Assembly (NCBI GenBank): GCA_964442325.1
Contig: CAYTYX010000004.1
Location: forward strand, 1-28,350
Source: CAYTYX01 sp964442325
Lineage (GTDB): Bacteria > Patescibacteriota > Saccharimonadia > Saccharimonadales > UBA10212
Direction: 5' to 3'
DNA length: 28,350 nucleotides
Every line of letters begins with the position of its first letter. Within the stretch, counting starts at the first letter, position 1. Of the stretch, positions 15,739 to 23,937 are shown piece by piece. The position numbers and the translations under genes are program-made. The notes under the pieces were generated by a model. It was not told where the DNA came from and ran no database searches. It saw only the letters and a list, made by a program, of their open reading frames with translations.

Positions 15739-17169
15739 ATGACTTATTATTTTTACGATACCGAAACTAGCGGCGTAAACCCGCGTGAAGCGCGGGTTAT
15801 GCAGTTTGGCGGCCAGCGAACCGACAAGAACTTACAACCAATTGGCGGCCCAGATAATTTCATCATCAAACTAACTCCGGATGTTTTGCCCGACCCGGAC
15901 GCCATTTTAACCCACGGCATAACGCCGCAAAAAACCATTGAAGACGGTATAACCGAAGCCGAATTCTTTAAGCTTTTTAACCAACAAATTGCCACCGCCG
16001 ACACAATATTTGTCGGCTTTAATAATATTCGCTTTGACGATGAATTTATACGCTTTGGCCTATGGCGCAATTTCTACGATGCTTACGAATGGCAATGGAA
16101 AGAGGGTGCCGGCCGCTGGGATTTATTAGATGTGGTCCGGATGACGCGGGCGCTACGGCCCGATGGAATAGTTTGGCCACAAAAAGATGCCGACAACCGG
16201 CTGGAAATACTAGCCAAAATTAACAAGCTTAAGCACGCAGATGCGCACGATGCCTTAAGCGACGTCAAGGTGCTAATCGATTTAACTCGACTGTTGCGCG
16301 ATAAACAACCCAAATTATTCGATTACTTATTGAACCTGCGCGACAAAAAGAAGCTCGAGCCGTTTATAAAAGCCGGCTCGCCATTTGTTTACACTAGCGG
16401 TAAATATCCTAAAGAAACGCTTCACACTACAATTGCAACAGTTGTGGACGACCACCCAAAAAAATCAGGCGTATTTGTGTATGATTTGCGAATCGACCCA
16501 ACGCCGTTCTTAAAACTCTCGGCTGACGAGCTGGCCGAACTCTGGCGCTATAAGCCGTGGAAGACGGATGCCGAGCGCCCGCCACGTTTTCCGCTTAAGG
16601 AACTGGCCTTCAATAAATGCCCGGCCGTGGCGCCGCTGTCAGTCTTGGACGAGCCTAGCCGTGGGCGATTGCAACTAAATATGGACGAGGTAGAAGCGAA
16701 TTTTAAAAAACTCTCTGGCGCCAAAGGCTTTGGCGCCAAATTAATTGAGGCTTGGCGAAAATTATATCCAGAAGCTAAACCTACCGCCAAGATTAATGAA
16801 CTAACGGTTGACTCTCAGCTTTACGACGGCTTTATTGCTGATGCTGACCGCATCAAAATGCGAGCTGTCCGAGCTGCCCAGCCAGAAGAACTAACCGAAT
16901 TTATCAGCGATTTTAACGATGAGCGGCTCAAAGTCCTACTGCCACTTTATAAAGCTCGTAATTATCCAAGAAGCTTGAGTGCCGAAGAGCAGGCGGCTTG
17001 GGAAAATTTTTGCACGCGTAAATTGTCGCTAGGTGGCGAGCAAAGCCGGGCAAACAAAATCTTTAACCGCTTAGCCCAGCTCAAAGCCGAACCTAGTCTT
17101 AATAATCAACAAAGATATTTGCTAGAAGAACTTAGCCTTTACGGCCAATCGGTAATTCCAGTCGAATAG
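15739..17169 (+). CDS. sbcB: Exodeoxyribonuclease I
   Basis: ExoI degrades single-stranded DNA 3'-5' in recombination and mismatch repair. DEDDh residues are evident: the Asp and Glu of FYDTETSG, VGFNNIRFDDEFIRF for the second acidic motif, and HADAHDALSDV for the His and last Asp. The middle SH3-like and C-terminal helical regions follow (DLRIDPTPFLKLS, then YEELSLYGQ-like LLEELSLYGQ at the end). At 476 residues it matches the E. coli enzyme. It lies 5 nt after obgE and is presumably co-transcribed. Its 3' end overlaps a small minus-strand gene by 38 nt. Confidence 0.93.
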   Translation: MTYYFYDTETSGVNPREARVMQFGGQRTDKNLQPIGGPDNFIIKLTPDVLPDPDAILTHGITPQKTIEDGITEAEFFKLFNQQIATADTIFVGFNNIRFDDEFIRFGLWRNFYDAYEWQWKEGAGRWDLLDVVRMTRALRPDGIVWPQKDADNRLEILAKINKLKHADAHDALSDVKVLIDLTRLLRDKQPKLFDYLLNLRDKKKLEPFIKAGSPFVYTSGKYPKETLHTTIATVVDDHPKKSGVFVYDLRIDPTPFLKLSADELAELWRYKPWKTDAERPPRFPLKELAFNKCPAVAPLSVLDEPSRGRLQLNMDEVEANFKKLSGAKGFGAKLIEAWRKLYPEAKPTAKINELTVDSQLYDGFIADADRIKMRAVRAAQPEELTEFISDFNDERLKVLLPLYKARNYPRSLSAEEQAAWENFCTRKLSLGGEQSRANKIFNRLAQLKAEPSLNNQQRYLLEELSLYGQSVIPVE

Positions 17170-17359
17170 ACTGCAATTGGTGCGTAAGCAAGCGGACATT
17201 TTCTTTAATAAAACGCACGAACTTTGTTCGCCAAGTTGGATGATTGCGGTGCAGGTACAGCCAAACAAGGCCGAATAGATATACAGCCATTATTTCGTAA
17301 AAATTAAAATCTATATTTGTGCCAGGGATTTGCCCCAGCAGCAGTAAGCGGTATAGCAT
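17132..17359 (-). CDS. Small membrane protein, unknown function
   Basis: A 75-residue frame with a single hydrophobic helix at about 22-37 (EIMAVYLFGLVWLYLH) followed by a basic amphipathic tail. I do not recognise a family. Support for it being real: it fills an otherwise empty gap, and its ATG is preceded on the same strand by a good promoter (TTGCTT-16-TATAAT) and a GAGAGG ribosome-binding site. That GAGAGG lies at the loop of a perfect 6-bp hairpin (CTTACG/CGTAAG), so translation could be limited by structure. It converges on sbcB and overlaps its last 38 nt. Confidence 0.5.
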   Translation of the reverse strand: MLYRLLLLGQIPGTNIDFNFYEIMAVYLFGLVWLYLHRNHPTWRTKFVRFIKENVRLLTHQLQSIRLELPIGRKG

Positions 17360-17388
17360 CTCTTACGCCTCTCGTAAGCTTTAGCTTA

Positions 17389-17416
17389 ATTATACAACTT
17401 TATTTATGAAAAGCAA
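17389..17416 (-). promoter_or_regulatory. Promoter of the small membrane protein gene
   Basis: On the minus strand TTGCTT (17411-17416) is separated by 16 nt from TATAAT (17389-17394), a perfect -10. The leader to the ATG at 17359 is about 25 nt and includes the CTTACG/CGTAAG hairpin around the ribosome-binding site. Confidence 0.55.
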
Positions 17417-17486
17417 ATAGTTTTATAAGCGCTTGCATTTTGATGCCATTTTGCAATACTTAAAGCAGTAATTTAGGAAAATAAAA

Positions 17487-18101
17487 ATGCCAAAAGAAAA
17501 ATCTTCAGAACCCGGAAGTGTGATGCCAGAACCTGGCATTAGTCGCGAAGAATGGCAAGCTAAAAACTGGCCGGGTGCTGAGAAGAACGTCACGGCAGCG
17601 TTTGAAAAAGCTTGGGCTGAAAAACACAGAGGTGCGGCTAATAGACACAGAGAGATAGGCGAAGAAGGACCGGCGAGCGCTCACGAGCAAGTGGCAAAAA
17701 TATTGGAAGAACAAGCGAGAGGGCGCCAAAAGGGATTTAGACCGATCGTGGGGCCCGAAGGCGACAACGACCCAGCTACAGCCGCCTGGCGTAGCGAGCA
17801 TTGGGAAAAGGACGAAAAACGTGCTGAGGTTATGGCTCATGCCGGCCACAAATACCGCAGCCGAGCAGCTGAAATCAGAGATACCAATAAAGATATCGGA
17901 AGTGAGTTTGGAAAAAGATTATCTGACCATAACGACGACATGGCCAGTCATCTAGAAAGAGAAGCTGGTAGAGAATTTGATGAGGAGCGGCAAGCGGCGG
18001 AGCGGGTGATTGGTCAGACCGAATCAAATCCGCGGACAGCAATAGAACCTGAGGAGTCCGAAGAAGAGGAAGAAGAAAGAGAAGAAGAACCGGAAGACTA
18101 G
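17487..18101 (+). CDS. Orphan charged protein with acidic tail
   Basis: A 204-residue hydrophilic protein with no signal peptide, no membrane segment and no family I recognise. The body is rich in Glu, Lys, Arg, Ala and His and looks helical, with recurring Trp in similar settings (REEWQAKNWPGAEKN, EKAWAEKHRG, TAAWRSEHWEKDEKR). The last 20 or so residues are almost all acidic and are encoded by a purine-only tract near 18058-18090. AGGA at 17475-17478, 8 nt before the ATG, supports the start. A weak promoter (TTGCAT-16-AATACT, 17433-17460) may drive it. It stands alone between a minus-strand gene and uvrA. Base use resembles its neighbours, so recent transfer is not indicated. Confidence 0.7.
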   Translation: MPKEKSSEPGSVMPEPGISREEWQAKNWPGAEKNVTAAFEKAWAEKHRGAANRHREIGEEGPASAHEQVAKILEEQARGRQKGFRPIVGPEGDNDPATAAWRSEHWEKDEKRAEVMAHAGHKYRSRAAEIRDTNKDIGSEFGKRLSDHNDDMASHLEREAGREFDEERQAAERVIGQTESNPRTAIEPEESEEEEEEREEEPED

Positions 18102-18132
18102 GGTCGGGGTCTAGAAAAAATCAGCAAAAACG

Positions 18133-18140
18133 TGTATAAT
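18133..18140 (+). promoter_or_regulatory. -10 box of uvrA (TGTATAAT)
   Basis: A perfect TATAAT (18135-18140), with TG directly before it, ends 11 nt before the uvrA ATG. The predicted leader is about 4 nt and holds no Shine-Dalgarno sequence. No LexA-type box was recognised nearby. Confidence 0.6.
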
Positions 18141-18151
18141 CACTCGGATTT

Positions 18152-20962
18152 ATGAGTGATTATATTAGTGTAAAAGGCGCGCGTGAGCATAACCTCAAAG
18201 ATATCTCCCTGGATATCCCGCGCGACAAACTAGTGGTGATTACCGGCTTGTCAGGCTCCGGTAAGTCGTCCTTGGCGTTTGACACAATTTATGCCGAGGG
18301 CCAGCGCCGCTATGTCGAGAGTTTAAGCGCCTACGCTCGCCAGTTTTTGGGAATTATGGAAAAACCGGATGTCGACCAAATTGACGGCCTAAGTCCGGCG
18401 ATTTCGATTGATCAAAAGTCGACTTCACGCAACCCGCGCAGCACCGTTGCCACCGTGACCGAGATTTATGATTATTTACGTTTGCTCTATGCCCGTATTG
18501 GCGTGCCGCACTGTCCGGTCTGCGGCAAGGTAGTCGCCCGCCAAACTGCCCAGAGTGTGGTAGACCAAGTGGCCGGCAATGACACAGGCAAACGACTGAT
18601 GATTTTAGCGCCGGTAGTAGTTGATAAAAAAGGCGCGTTTGAGCACATCCCGGAGCAATTCAGCCGGGGTGGTTTTGCCCGGGCTCGGGTAGATGGTGTG
18701 ATTTATGCGCTGGATGAATTCCCGGAACTAGACAAAAACTATAAACACAAAATCGAAATCGTGGTAGACAGGTTAGTCAACGACGAGGCCAGCCGGGGTC
18801 GTTTGAGCCAGTCTATTGAGCAAGCTTTTGAGTTGGCCGATGGCAAGTTAATTATCAATAACGCTGATACAAATCAGGATAAGTTCTATAGTTTAAGATA
18901 CGCTTGCGTAGATCACCCGGACGCAGCCGTGCCGGAGCTAGAGCCACGCACCTTTAGCTTTAACTCGCCGCACGGTGCTTGCCCGGTCTGCACAGGATTA
19001 GGCAGCCGGCTGGAAGTCGACCCGGAGTTGGTAATTCCTAACGGCCGCTTGACAATTGCCGAAGGCGCTATCCGGCCATATAACCGTTTTAGTCCAGACG
19101 CTTGGTATATCAAAAAACTAACCGCCGTGGCTGATCGTTACAAATTTAGCCTGCACGTACCTACCGGTGAACTGACCAAAGACCAGATAAATAAAATTAT
19201 GTATGGCACTGGCGATGAGACTTACCGGGTTAGTTTGGGAAATGGCCGCAGCTTTGAGACTACTTACGAAGGCGTTATTCCGAACTTGGAGCGCCGTCAC
19301 AAAGAAACCGACAGCGAGTTTATGCGCCGCGAAATCGAACGTTTTATGCAAGAACGGCCTTGCACAGCCTGCGGAGGCCGGCGCTTAAAACCGGAGGTCC
19401 TAGCCGTGACCGTCACGGATAAATCAATTATGGATATTTGTGAGCTAAGCATCGACGATGCACTCGGGTTTTTTGGCGCGATTAAGCTCAATGAAACCGA
19501 GACCAAAATTGGCAAGCAAATCTTAAAAGAAATCAACGCTCGTTTGAAGTTTATGCAAGACGTCGGGCTCAATTACCTCAACTTGACGCGCACAGCTAGC
19601 ACATTAAGTGGTGGTGAGGCCCAACGTATCCGCTTGGCTACCCAGATTGGCAGTGGCCTACAAGGCGTGCTTTATGTGCTCGACGAGCCGAGCATCGGCT
19701 TACACCAGCGTGACAATGCGCGATTAATTAGCACGCTGAAGCGGATGCGCGACCTCGGCAACACCGTGATTGTAGTCGAACACGACGAAGAAACCATTCG
19801 CACTGCCGACTATCTGGTAGATATGGGTCCGGGCGCTGGCATTCACGGCGGTGAAATCGTAGCCGAGGGCAAACCGGAGCAGGTAGCCAAAAATCCCAAA
19901 AGCATTACCGGGCAGTATTTATCCGGCAAGCAAGTTGTGGCTACGCCCAAGCGCCGCCGTACCGGTAATGGCAAGAGCCTAGTAGTACGCGGCGGCCGCG
20001 AGAACAATCTTAAAAATATTGATGTAGAGATTCCACTTGGCAAGCTGGTGGTGGTTAGTGGTGTTTCGGGCAGCGGCAAATCCAGTTTAATAAATGATAT
20101 TTTAGCTAACGAGCTGTCGGTGAGGTTAATGCGGGCACATACGCCAGTTGGCCGGCACGACGACATCGAAGGTATTAAAAATCTAGACAAGGCTATAGTG
20201 ATAGACCAATCGCCAATTGGCCGGACACCGCGGTCTAACCCGGCAACTTACACAGGCGTCTTTACGCCCATCCGCGAACTATACGCATCGACTCCCGAGG
20301 CCCGCGTGCGTGGTTATAGTGCTGGCCGGTTTAGTTTTAACGTCAAGGGTGGCCGCTGCGAAAACTGCGCTGGCGACGGAGTGATTAAAATCGAGATGCA
20401 TTTTTTGCCGGATGTTTATGTAACTTGTGAGGTTTGCCATGGCCAACGTTATAACCGCGAAGCTTTAGAAATTCACTGGAACGGCAAGACAATTGCCGAC
20501 GTACTGGCGATGACCTGCGAGCAGGCCTTGGAATTTTTTGCCAACATCCCGGCCGTTGCCCGTAAACTGCAAACAATTGTCGATGTGGGCTTAGGTTACA
20601 TCGCGCTTGGCCAGCCTGCCACAACTTTGAGTGGCGGTGAGGCCCAACGCGTTAAACTGGCGACCGAGCTAAGTCGCCGCCCAACTGGCCGGACGCTCTA
20701 TATTTTGGATGAGCCTACAACAGGCTTGCATATGGCCGATGTGGCAAAACTACTAGACGTTTTGCACGCCTTAGTCGATACCGGCAATTCAATGATAGTT
20801 ATCGAACATAACCTGGATGTGATAAAAAGTGCCGACCACATTATAGATATGGGCCCCGAGGGTGGCGAAGCCGGTGGGGAGATCGTGGCTGCCGGTACAC
20901 CCGAGCAAATCGCTAAAAATAAAAAAAGCTACACCGGCCAATTCTTAGCAAAAGTTCTTTAA
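18152..20962 (+). CDS. uvrA: Excinuclease ABC subunit UvrA
   Basis: UvrA finds helix-distorting DNA damage and loads UvrB. Both ABC modules are present: Walker A GLSGSGKSS at about 32-40 and GVSGSGKSS in the second half, signatures TLSGGEAQRIRLA and TLSGGEAQRVKLA, and Walker B YVLDEPSIGLH and YILDEPTTGLH. Zinc modules are CTACGGRR and the CENCAGDG/CEVCHGQ pair. The first zinc module has CVDH in place of the usual CxxC before ELEPRTFSFNSPHGACPVC, so one ligand is His. The length of 936 residues is normal. Its stop overlaps the stop of the convergent DedA gene; uvrC lies about 1.4 kb downstream, and no uvrB is in the window. Confidence 0.97.
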   Translation: MSDYISVKGAREHNLKDISLDIPRDKLVVITGLSGSGKSSLAFDTIYAEGQRRYVESLSAYARQFLGIMEKPDVDQIDGLSPAISIDQKSTSRNPRSTVATVTEIYDYLRLLYARIGVPHCPVCGKVVARQTAQSVVDQVAGNDTGKRLMILAPVVVDKKGAFEHIPEQFSRGGFARARVDGVIYALDEFPELDKNYKHKIEIVVDRLVNDEASRGRLSQSIEQAFELADGKLIINNADTNQDKFYSLRYACVDHPDAAVPELEPRTFSFNSPHGACPVCTGLGSRLEVDPELVIPNGRLTIAEGAIRPYNRFSPDAWYIKKLTAVADRYKFSLHVPTGELTKDQINKIMYGTGDETYRVSLGNGRSFETTYEGVIPNLERRHKETDSEFMRREIERFMQERPCTACGGRRLKPEVLAVTVTDKSIMDICELSIDDALGFFGAIKLNETETKIGKQILKEINARLKFMQDVGLNYLNLTRTASTLSGGEAQRIRLATQIGSGLQGVLYVLDEPSIGLHQRDNARLISTLKRMRDLGNTVIVVEHDEETIRTADYLVDMGPGAGIHGGEIVAEGKPEQVAKNPKSITGQYLSGKQVVATPKRRRTGNGKSLVVRGGRENNLKNIDVEIPLGKLVVVSGVSGSGKSSLINDILANELSVRLMRAHTPVGRHDDIEGIKNLDKAIVIDQSPIGRTPRSNPATYTGVFTPIRELYASTPEARVRGYSAGRFSFNVKGGRCENCAGDGVIKIEMHFLPDVYVTCEVCHGQRYNREALEIHWNGKTIADVLAMTCEQALEFFANIPAVARKLQTIVDVGLGYIALGQPATTLSGGEAQRVKLATELSRRPTGRTLYILDEPTTGLHMADVAKLLDVLHALVDTGNSMIVIEHNLDVIKSADHIIDMGPEGGEAGGEIVAAGTPEQIAKNKKSYTGQFLAKVL

Positions 20963-21612
20963 GCCTTTTTGCGCCGGAAAAAATGATTGAATTCTTCGCC
21001 TAGAGCACGTTTGAAATTGGCGCGCCGCTGCTGGTCTCGCCAAATGTGCCAAAAAGTGCCGCCGTGTAGAATTACCAGTCCAACTATCACGGCAACAACG
21101 ATATATTTATCTATATTATTTGGCAGGCGCTGGCCCAGCCAGTAGCCGGCCATAGTTACACCGCCGGCCCACAGAATACCTCCAACGATATTATAAAAAG
21201 CAAATACTCGGCGGTCCATCTTAGCCACACCCGCGATGGCCGAAGCAAAAGTACGTACATATGGCACGAAGCGAGCTAGCAAAATAGTTTTACCGCCGTG
21301 CCGGCCCAAAAAAGCCTGGGTTCGCTCAACGTACTCAGCCTTAAAAAATAGTCCGTCCTTACGGCTAAATAGTTTTATTCCAAATCGCTGGCCAATCTCA
21401 TAGCCGGCTTCATAACCTAAAATAGCGGCGATAATAACCGAAGGCAAAAGAGTGGCCAAGTTCAAACTGTGCCGGCTGGCCCACAGCCCGGCTAGTAGTA
21501 GCAAACTATCGCCGGGGAAGATAAAGCCAAACAGTAGTCCAGTCTCGGCAAAAATAACAAAGGCTATCAGCAAAAGGCCGCCGCTATGGATAATCGTGTT
21601 AGCGCTAAACAT
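20959..21612 (-). CDS. DedA family membrane protein
   Basis: A 217-residue polytopic protein with several hydrophobic stretches (about 11-31, 53-72, 138-160 and 168-185). DedA/VTT signatures are visible: FVIFAETGLLFGFIFPGDSLLLLAG near the N-terminus with acidic residues in the membrane, and GRHGGKTILLARFVPYVRTFASAIAGVAKM with its conserved Arg residues, followed by FAFYNIVGGILWA. Characterised relatives translocate undecaprenyl phosphate or other lipids and affect envelope homeostasis; which applies here is unknown. The start has GAGGT 5-9 nt before it and an extended -10 box 10 nt upstream. The last codon region overlaps uvrA by 4 nt. Confidence 0.92.
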   Translation of the reverse strand: MFSANTIIHSGGLLLIAFVIFAETGLLFGFIFPGDSLLLLAGLWASRHSLNLATLLPSVIIAAILGYEAGYEIGQRFGIKLFSRKDGLFFKAEYVERTQAFLGRHGGKTILLARFVPYVRTFASAIAGVAKMDRRVFAFYNIVGGILWAGGVTMAGYWLGQRLPNNIDKYIVVAVIVGLVILHGGTFWHIWRDQQRRANFKRALGEEFNHFFRRKKA

Positions 21613-21622
21613 ATTACCTCGA

Positions 21623-21631
21623 ATTGTATCA
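21623..21631 (-). promoter_or_regulatory. Extended -10 promoter of the dedA-type gene (TGATACAAT)
   Basis: Read on the minus strand TG-A-TACAAT ends 10 nt before the ATG at 21612, predicting a leader of about 3 nt. It is divergent from the rplY promoter 28 nt away. Confidence 0.55.
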
Positions 21632-21658
21632 GCTTTACTTTAAAATTGGGTTCTAATC

Positions 21659-21667
21659 TGTTACAAT
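21659..21667 (+). promoter_or_regulatory. Extended -10 promoter of rplY (TGTTACAAT)
   Basis: TG-T-TACAAT ends 21 nt before the rplY ATG. Here a short leader with a purine-rich AAGGAAGAG ribosome-binding site is present, in contrast with the leaderless units nearby. Confidence 0.6.
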
Positions 21668-21688
21668 CGAGAGTCTAAGGAAGAGATT

Positions 21689-22372
21689 ATGGCAGAAGTG
21701 AGTGAATTTGTAGAACTGGCGCCGCGTAAAACCCTAGGCAAAGGCCTGGGCGGCTTGCGTAATCTAGGCATGATTCCGGCTGTTATTCATAACCACGGCG
21801 CGCCCTCGATACACGTCGAAGCGCCGGAAGCCGAGCTAATTAAGATTTATAAACAAGCCGGCAAACACCAACCTTTACAACTGAAGGTCGGCGGCAAGGA
21901 ATACTTGGCTCTAATTAAAGATGTTCACTACAATCCGGTAAAACGCCGGATGCAACACGTCGTTTTTCAGGCTATTAAACAGAATGAAAAGGTAGAGGCC
22001 CAGGTTCCAATCCGCCTAGAAGGTGAAATACCAGCCGAGAAAGCCGGTTTGATAGTCTTGCGCCAGCTGGATGAAGTTGAAGTCGAAGCCCTGCCAAAGG
22101 ATTTGCCGGACGAACTGGTAGTTGATGCTACTAAACTGATTGAGCTGCATGACAAGCTGACAGTCGCTGATTTGGGTGTGCCGTCCGGCGTGAGCGTTTT
22201 GACCGAAGCCGATCACCCGATAGCCACTGTGGCCGAGCCGCGAGCCGTTGCTGCCGAAGAGGCCATTGAAGAAGCCGCAGAGGGCGAAGCAGGCGAGGCC
22301 GCCGAAGGCGAAGGTGAAGCGGCCGCCGAAGGCGAAGCTCCTGCAGCTGATACCGAGCCGGCCGACAAGTAG
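21689..22372 (+). CDS. rplY: Ribosomal protein bL25 (Ctc/TL5 type)
   Basis: bL25 binds 5S rRNA in the large subunit. The N-terminal domain contains LAPRKTLGKGLGGLRNLGMIPAVIH and ALIKDVHYNPVKRRMQHVVFQ, and the Ctc-type second domain follows with EVEVEALPKDLPDELVVDATKLIELHDKLTVADL. At 227 residues it is the long, two-domain form. The last 40 or so residues are a Glu/Ala/Gly low-complexity tail made of GEA and GEGEA repeats, probably disordered and acidic. It heads a unit with uvrC, which begins 21 nt downstream. Confidence 0.94.
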   Translation: MAEVSEFVELAPRKTLGKGLGGLRNLGMIPAVIHNHGAPSIHVEAPEAELIKIYKQAGKHQPLQLKVGGKEYLALIKDVHYNPVKRRMQHVVFQAIKQNEKVEAQVPIRLEGEIPAEKAGLIVLRQLDEVEVEALPKDLPDELVVDATKLIELHDKLTVADLGVPSGVSVLTEADHPIATVAEPRAVAAEEAIEEAAEGEAGEAAEGEGEAAAEGEAPAADTEPADK

Positions 22373-22393
22373 AGTCTAAGTCTCTAAAAGCTT

Positions 22394-23911
22394 ATGAACA
22401 CCAAGCTCGCTAAGCGCCTGTCTGAATTGCCCAAAAAACCTGGGGTCTATTTTTTTAAGAATGTCGCCGGCGAGATTATTTATATTGGCAAGGCCGCCCA
22501 GTTACCCACCAGAGTGCGCAGTTATTTCCAAAAGGGCAGGCCGCAAGACACCAAAACCACGCTTTTAATCAATGACATTGCTGGGTTGGACTGGCAGGCG
22601 GTCGAGACCGAAGCCGACGCGCTGTTTTTAGAAGCCGAGCTAGTTCGCCGCTACCAGCCCCATTACAATATTTTGCTGCGCGATGATAAAAGCAGCCAAT
22701 ACGTCCGAATCGATATAAACAGCGACTACCCAACCGTTACTTTAGTGCGGCGGCCACTACCAGACAATGCCGAATACTTTGGCCCGTTTAATAACAGCCC
22801 GGCGCTTAAATCAGCCCTACGTTACTTGCGTAGAGCCTTCCCATATGCAACCACAAAAGGCGGCGGAGAGCGGGTAAATTTACAGTACCATTTGGGCTTA
22901 GACCCTGGCTTGGAAGAAGGCCGGACTGCCTTGGCTCAATACCGTGCCAATTTGCGGCAATTGATGCGCTACCTGCGTGGCGGCCGGGCTGGCGTCATAA
23001 AGCAGTTAGAAAAAGATATGAAAAAATACGCCCGTGCTTCGGAGTTTGAAAAAGCGGCGCGGGCTCGCGATCAGCTTAGAGCCCTGCAGGATTTAGGTCG
23101 GCAGAGCCTCCTGACCAGTACAGACCTAGCCGAGGCTAATCGCGACCATGCTCTGGCCGAACTAACCGAGCTGCTTAACTTAAAGTCACCACCTCGGCGG
23201 ATTGAAGGATTTGATATCAGCCATATCCAGGGCAGTGACAATACCGCCTCGATGGTGGTGTTTACGCTTGGGCTACCAGACAAAACCGCTTACCGCAAAT
23301 TCAAGATGCACTCAGGCGGCAATGACGATTTTGCCCATATCTTTGAAACAATCAGTCGGCGCTTGAGCCCGGGTAATGTCAAGAAATGGGGTCTGCCAAA
23401 CCTATTCTTGATAGACGGAGGTCGGGGGCAGCTAAGTTCGGCGCTGCGCGCCCGCGACGCGGCCGGTCATTCCAGCTTGCCGATGATTGGTCTGGCCAAG
23501 GCTGCCGAAGAAATTATTATCCACGAGAGTTTTAGTTTGCCCGGCGTCCAAGTAGAAGCAGTGGTCAACTCGGCAACCAGGCTAAAAAGCTATGTGCGAC
23601 GCAGTAGCAAGTTTGTTAAATTTCAATTGCCGGGTAGTTCGCCGGCCATAAAGTTGTTGCAGCGCATCCGCGACGAATCGCACCGCTTTGCTCTTAGCTA
23701 CCATGGCAGCTTGCGCTTGCGGCGTGCTTCAAACAGTCCGCTAGAAGGTTTACCTGGCATTGGTCCGCTAACTCGCAAACGACTCATCAGGCAGTTTGGT
23801 TCGCTGCGGACGATTGCTCAGGCCGAGGCCTCGGAACTAGAGGCAGTCTTGGGACCAAAGCGTGGCCATCGCCTATATGAGCAGCTAAAATCGCAGTCAC
23901 CGCAAGTTTAA
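22394..23911 (+). CDS. uvrC: Excinuclease ABC subunit UvrC, cysteine-free
   Basis: UvrC makes both incisions in nucleotide excision repair. The GIY-YIG domain occupies about 14-95 (PGVYFF, IIYIGKA, catalytic Glu in EADALFLEAE), the UvrB-binding motif about 200-235 (IKQLEKDMKKYARASEFEKAARARDQL), the RNase H-like nuclease begins at about 270 (GFDISHIQGSDNTASMVVF) and tandem HhH motifs end the protein (LEGLPGIGPLTRKRLI). At 505 residues it is about 100 shorter than E. coli UvrC. The region that normally holds four cysteines for a [4Fe-4S] cluster (about 148-175) is present but has none, and the whole protein contains no Cys. No clear Shine-Dalgarno precedes the ATG. Confidence 0.96.
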   Translation: MNTKLAKRLSELPKKPGVYFFKNVAGEIIYIGKAAQLPTRVRSYFQKGRPQDTKTTLLINDIAGLDWQAVETEADALFLEAELVRRYQPHYNILLRDDKSSQYVRIDINSDYPTVTLVRRPLPDNAEYFGPFNNSPALKSALRYLRRAFPYATTKGGGERVNLQYHLGLDPGLEEGRTALAQYRANLRQLMRYLRGGRAGVIKQLEKDMKKYARASEFEKAARARDQLRALQDLGRQSLLTSTDLAEANRDHALAELTELLNLKSPPRRIEGFDISHIQGSDNTASMVVFTLGLPDKTAYRKFKMHSGGNDDFAHIFETISRRLSPGNVKKWGLPNLFLIDGGRGQLSSALRARDAAGHSSLPMIGLAKAAEEIIIHESFSLPGVQVEAVVNSATRLKSYVRRSSKFVKFQLPGSSPAIKLLQRIRDESHRFALSYHGSLRLRRASNSPLEGLPGIGPLTRKRLIRQFGSLRTIAQAEASELEAVLGPKRGHRLYEQLKSQSPQV

Positions 23912-23921
23912 GCCAAGAAGT

Positions 23922-23930
23922 TGTTATAAT
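23922..23930 (+). promoter_or_regulatory. Extended -10 promoter of the holin-like/secG unit (TGTTATAAT)
   Basis: TG-T-TATAAT is a perfect extended -10 that ends 7 nt before the ATG at 23938, so transcription should begin at or next to the start codon. Confidence 0.65.
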
Positions 23931-23937
23931 AAAAGTT

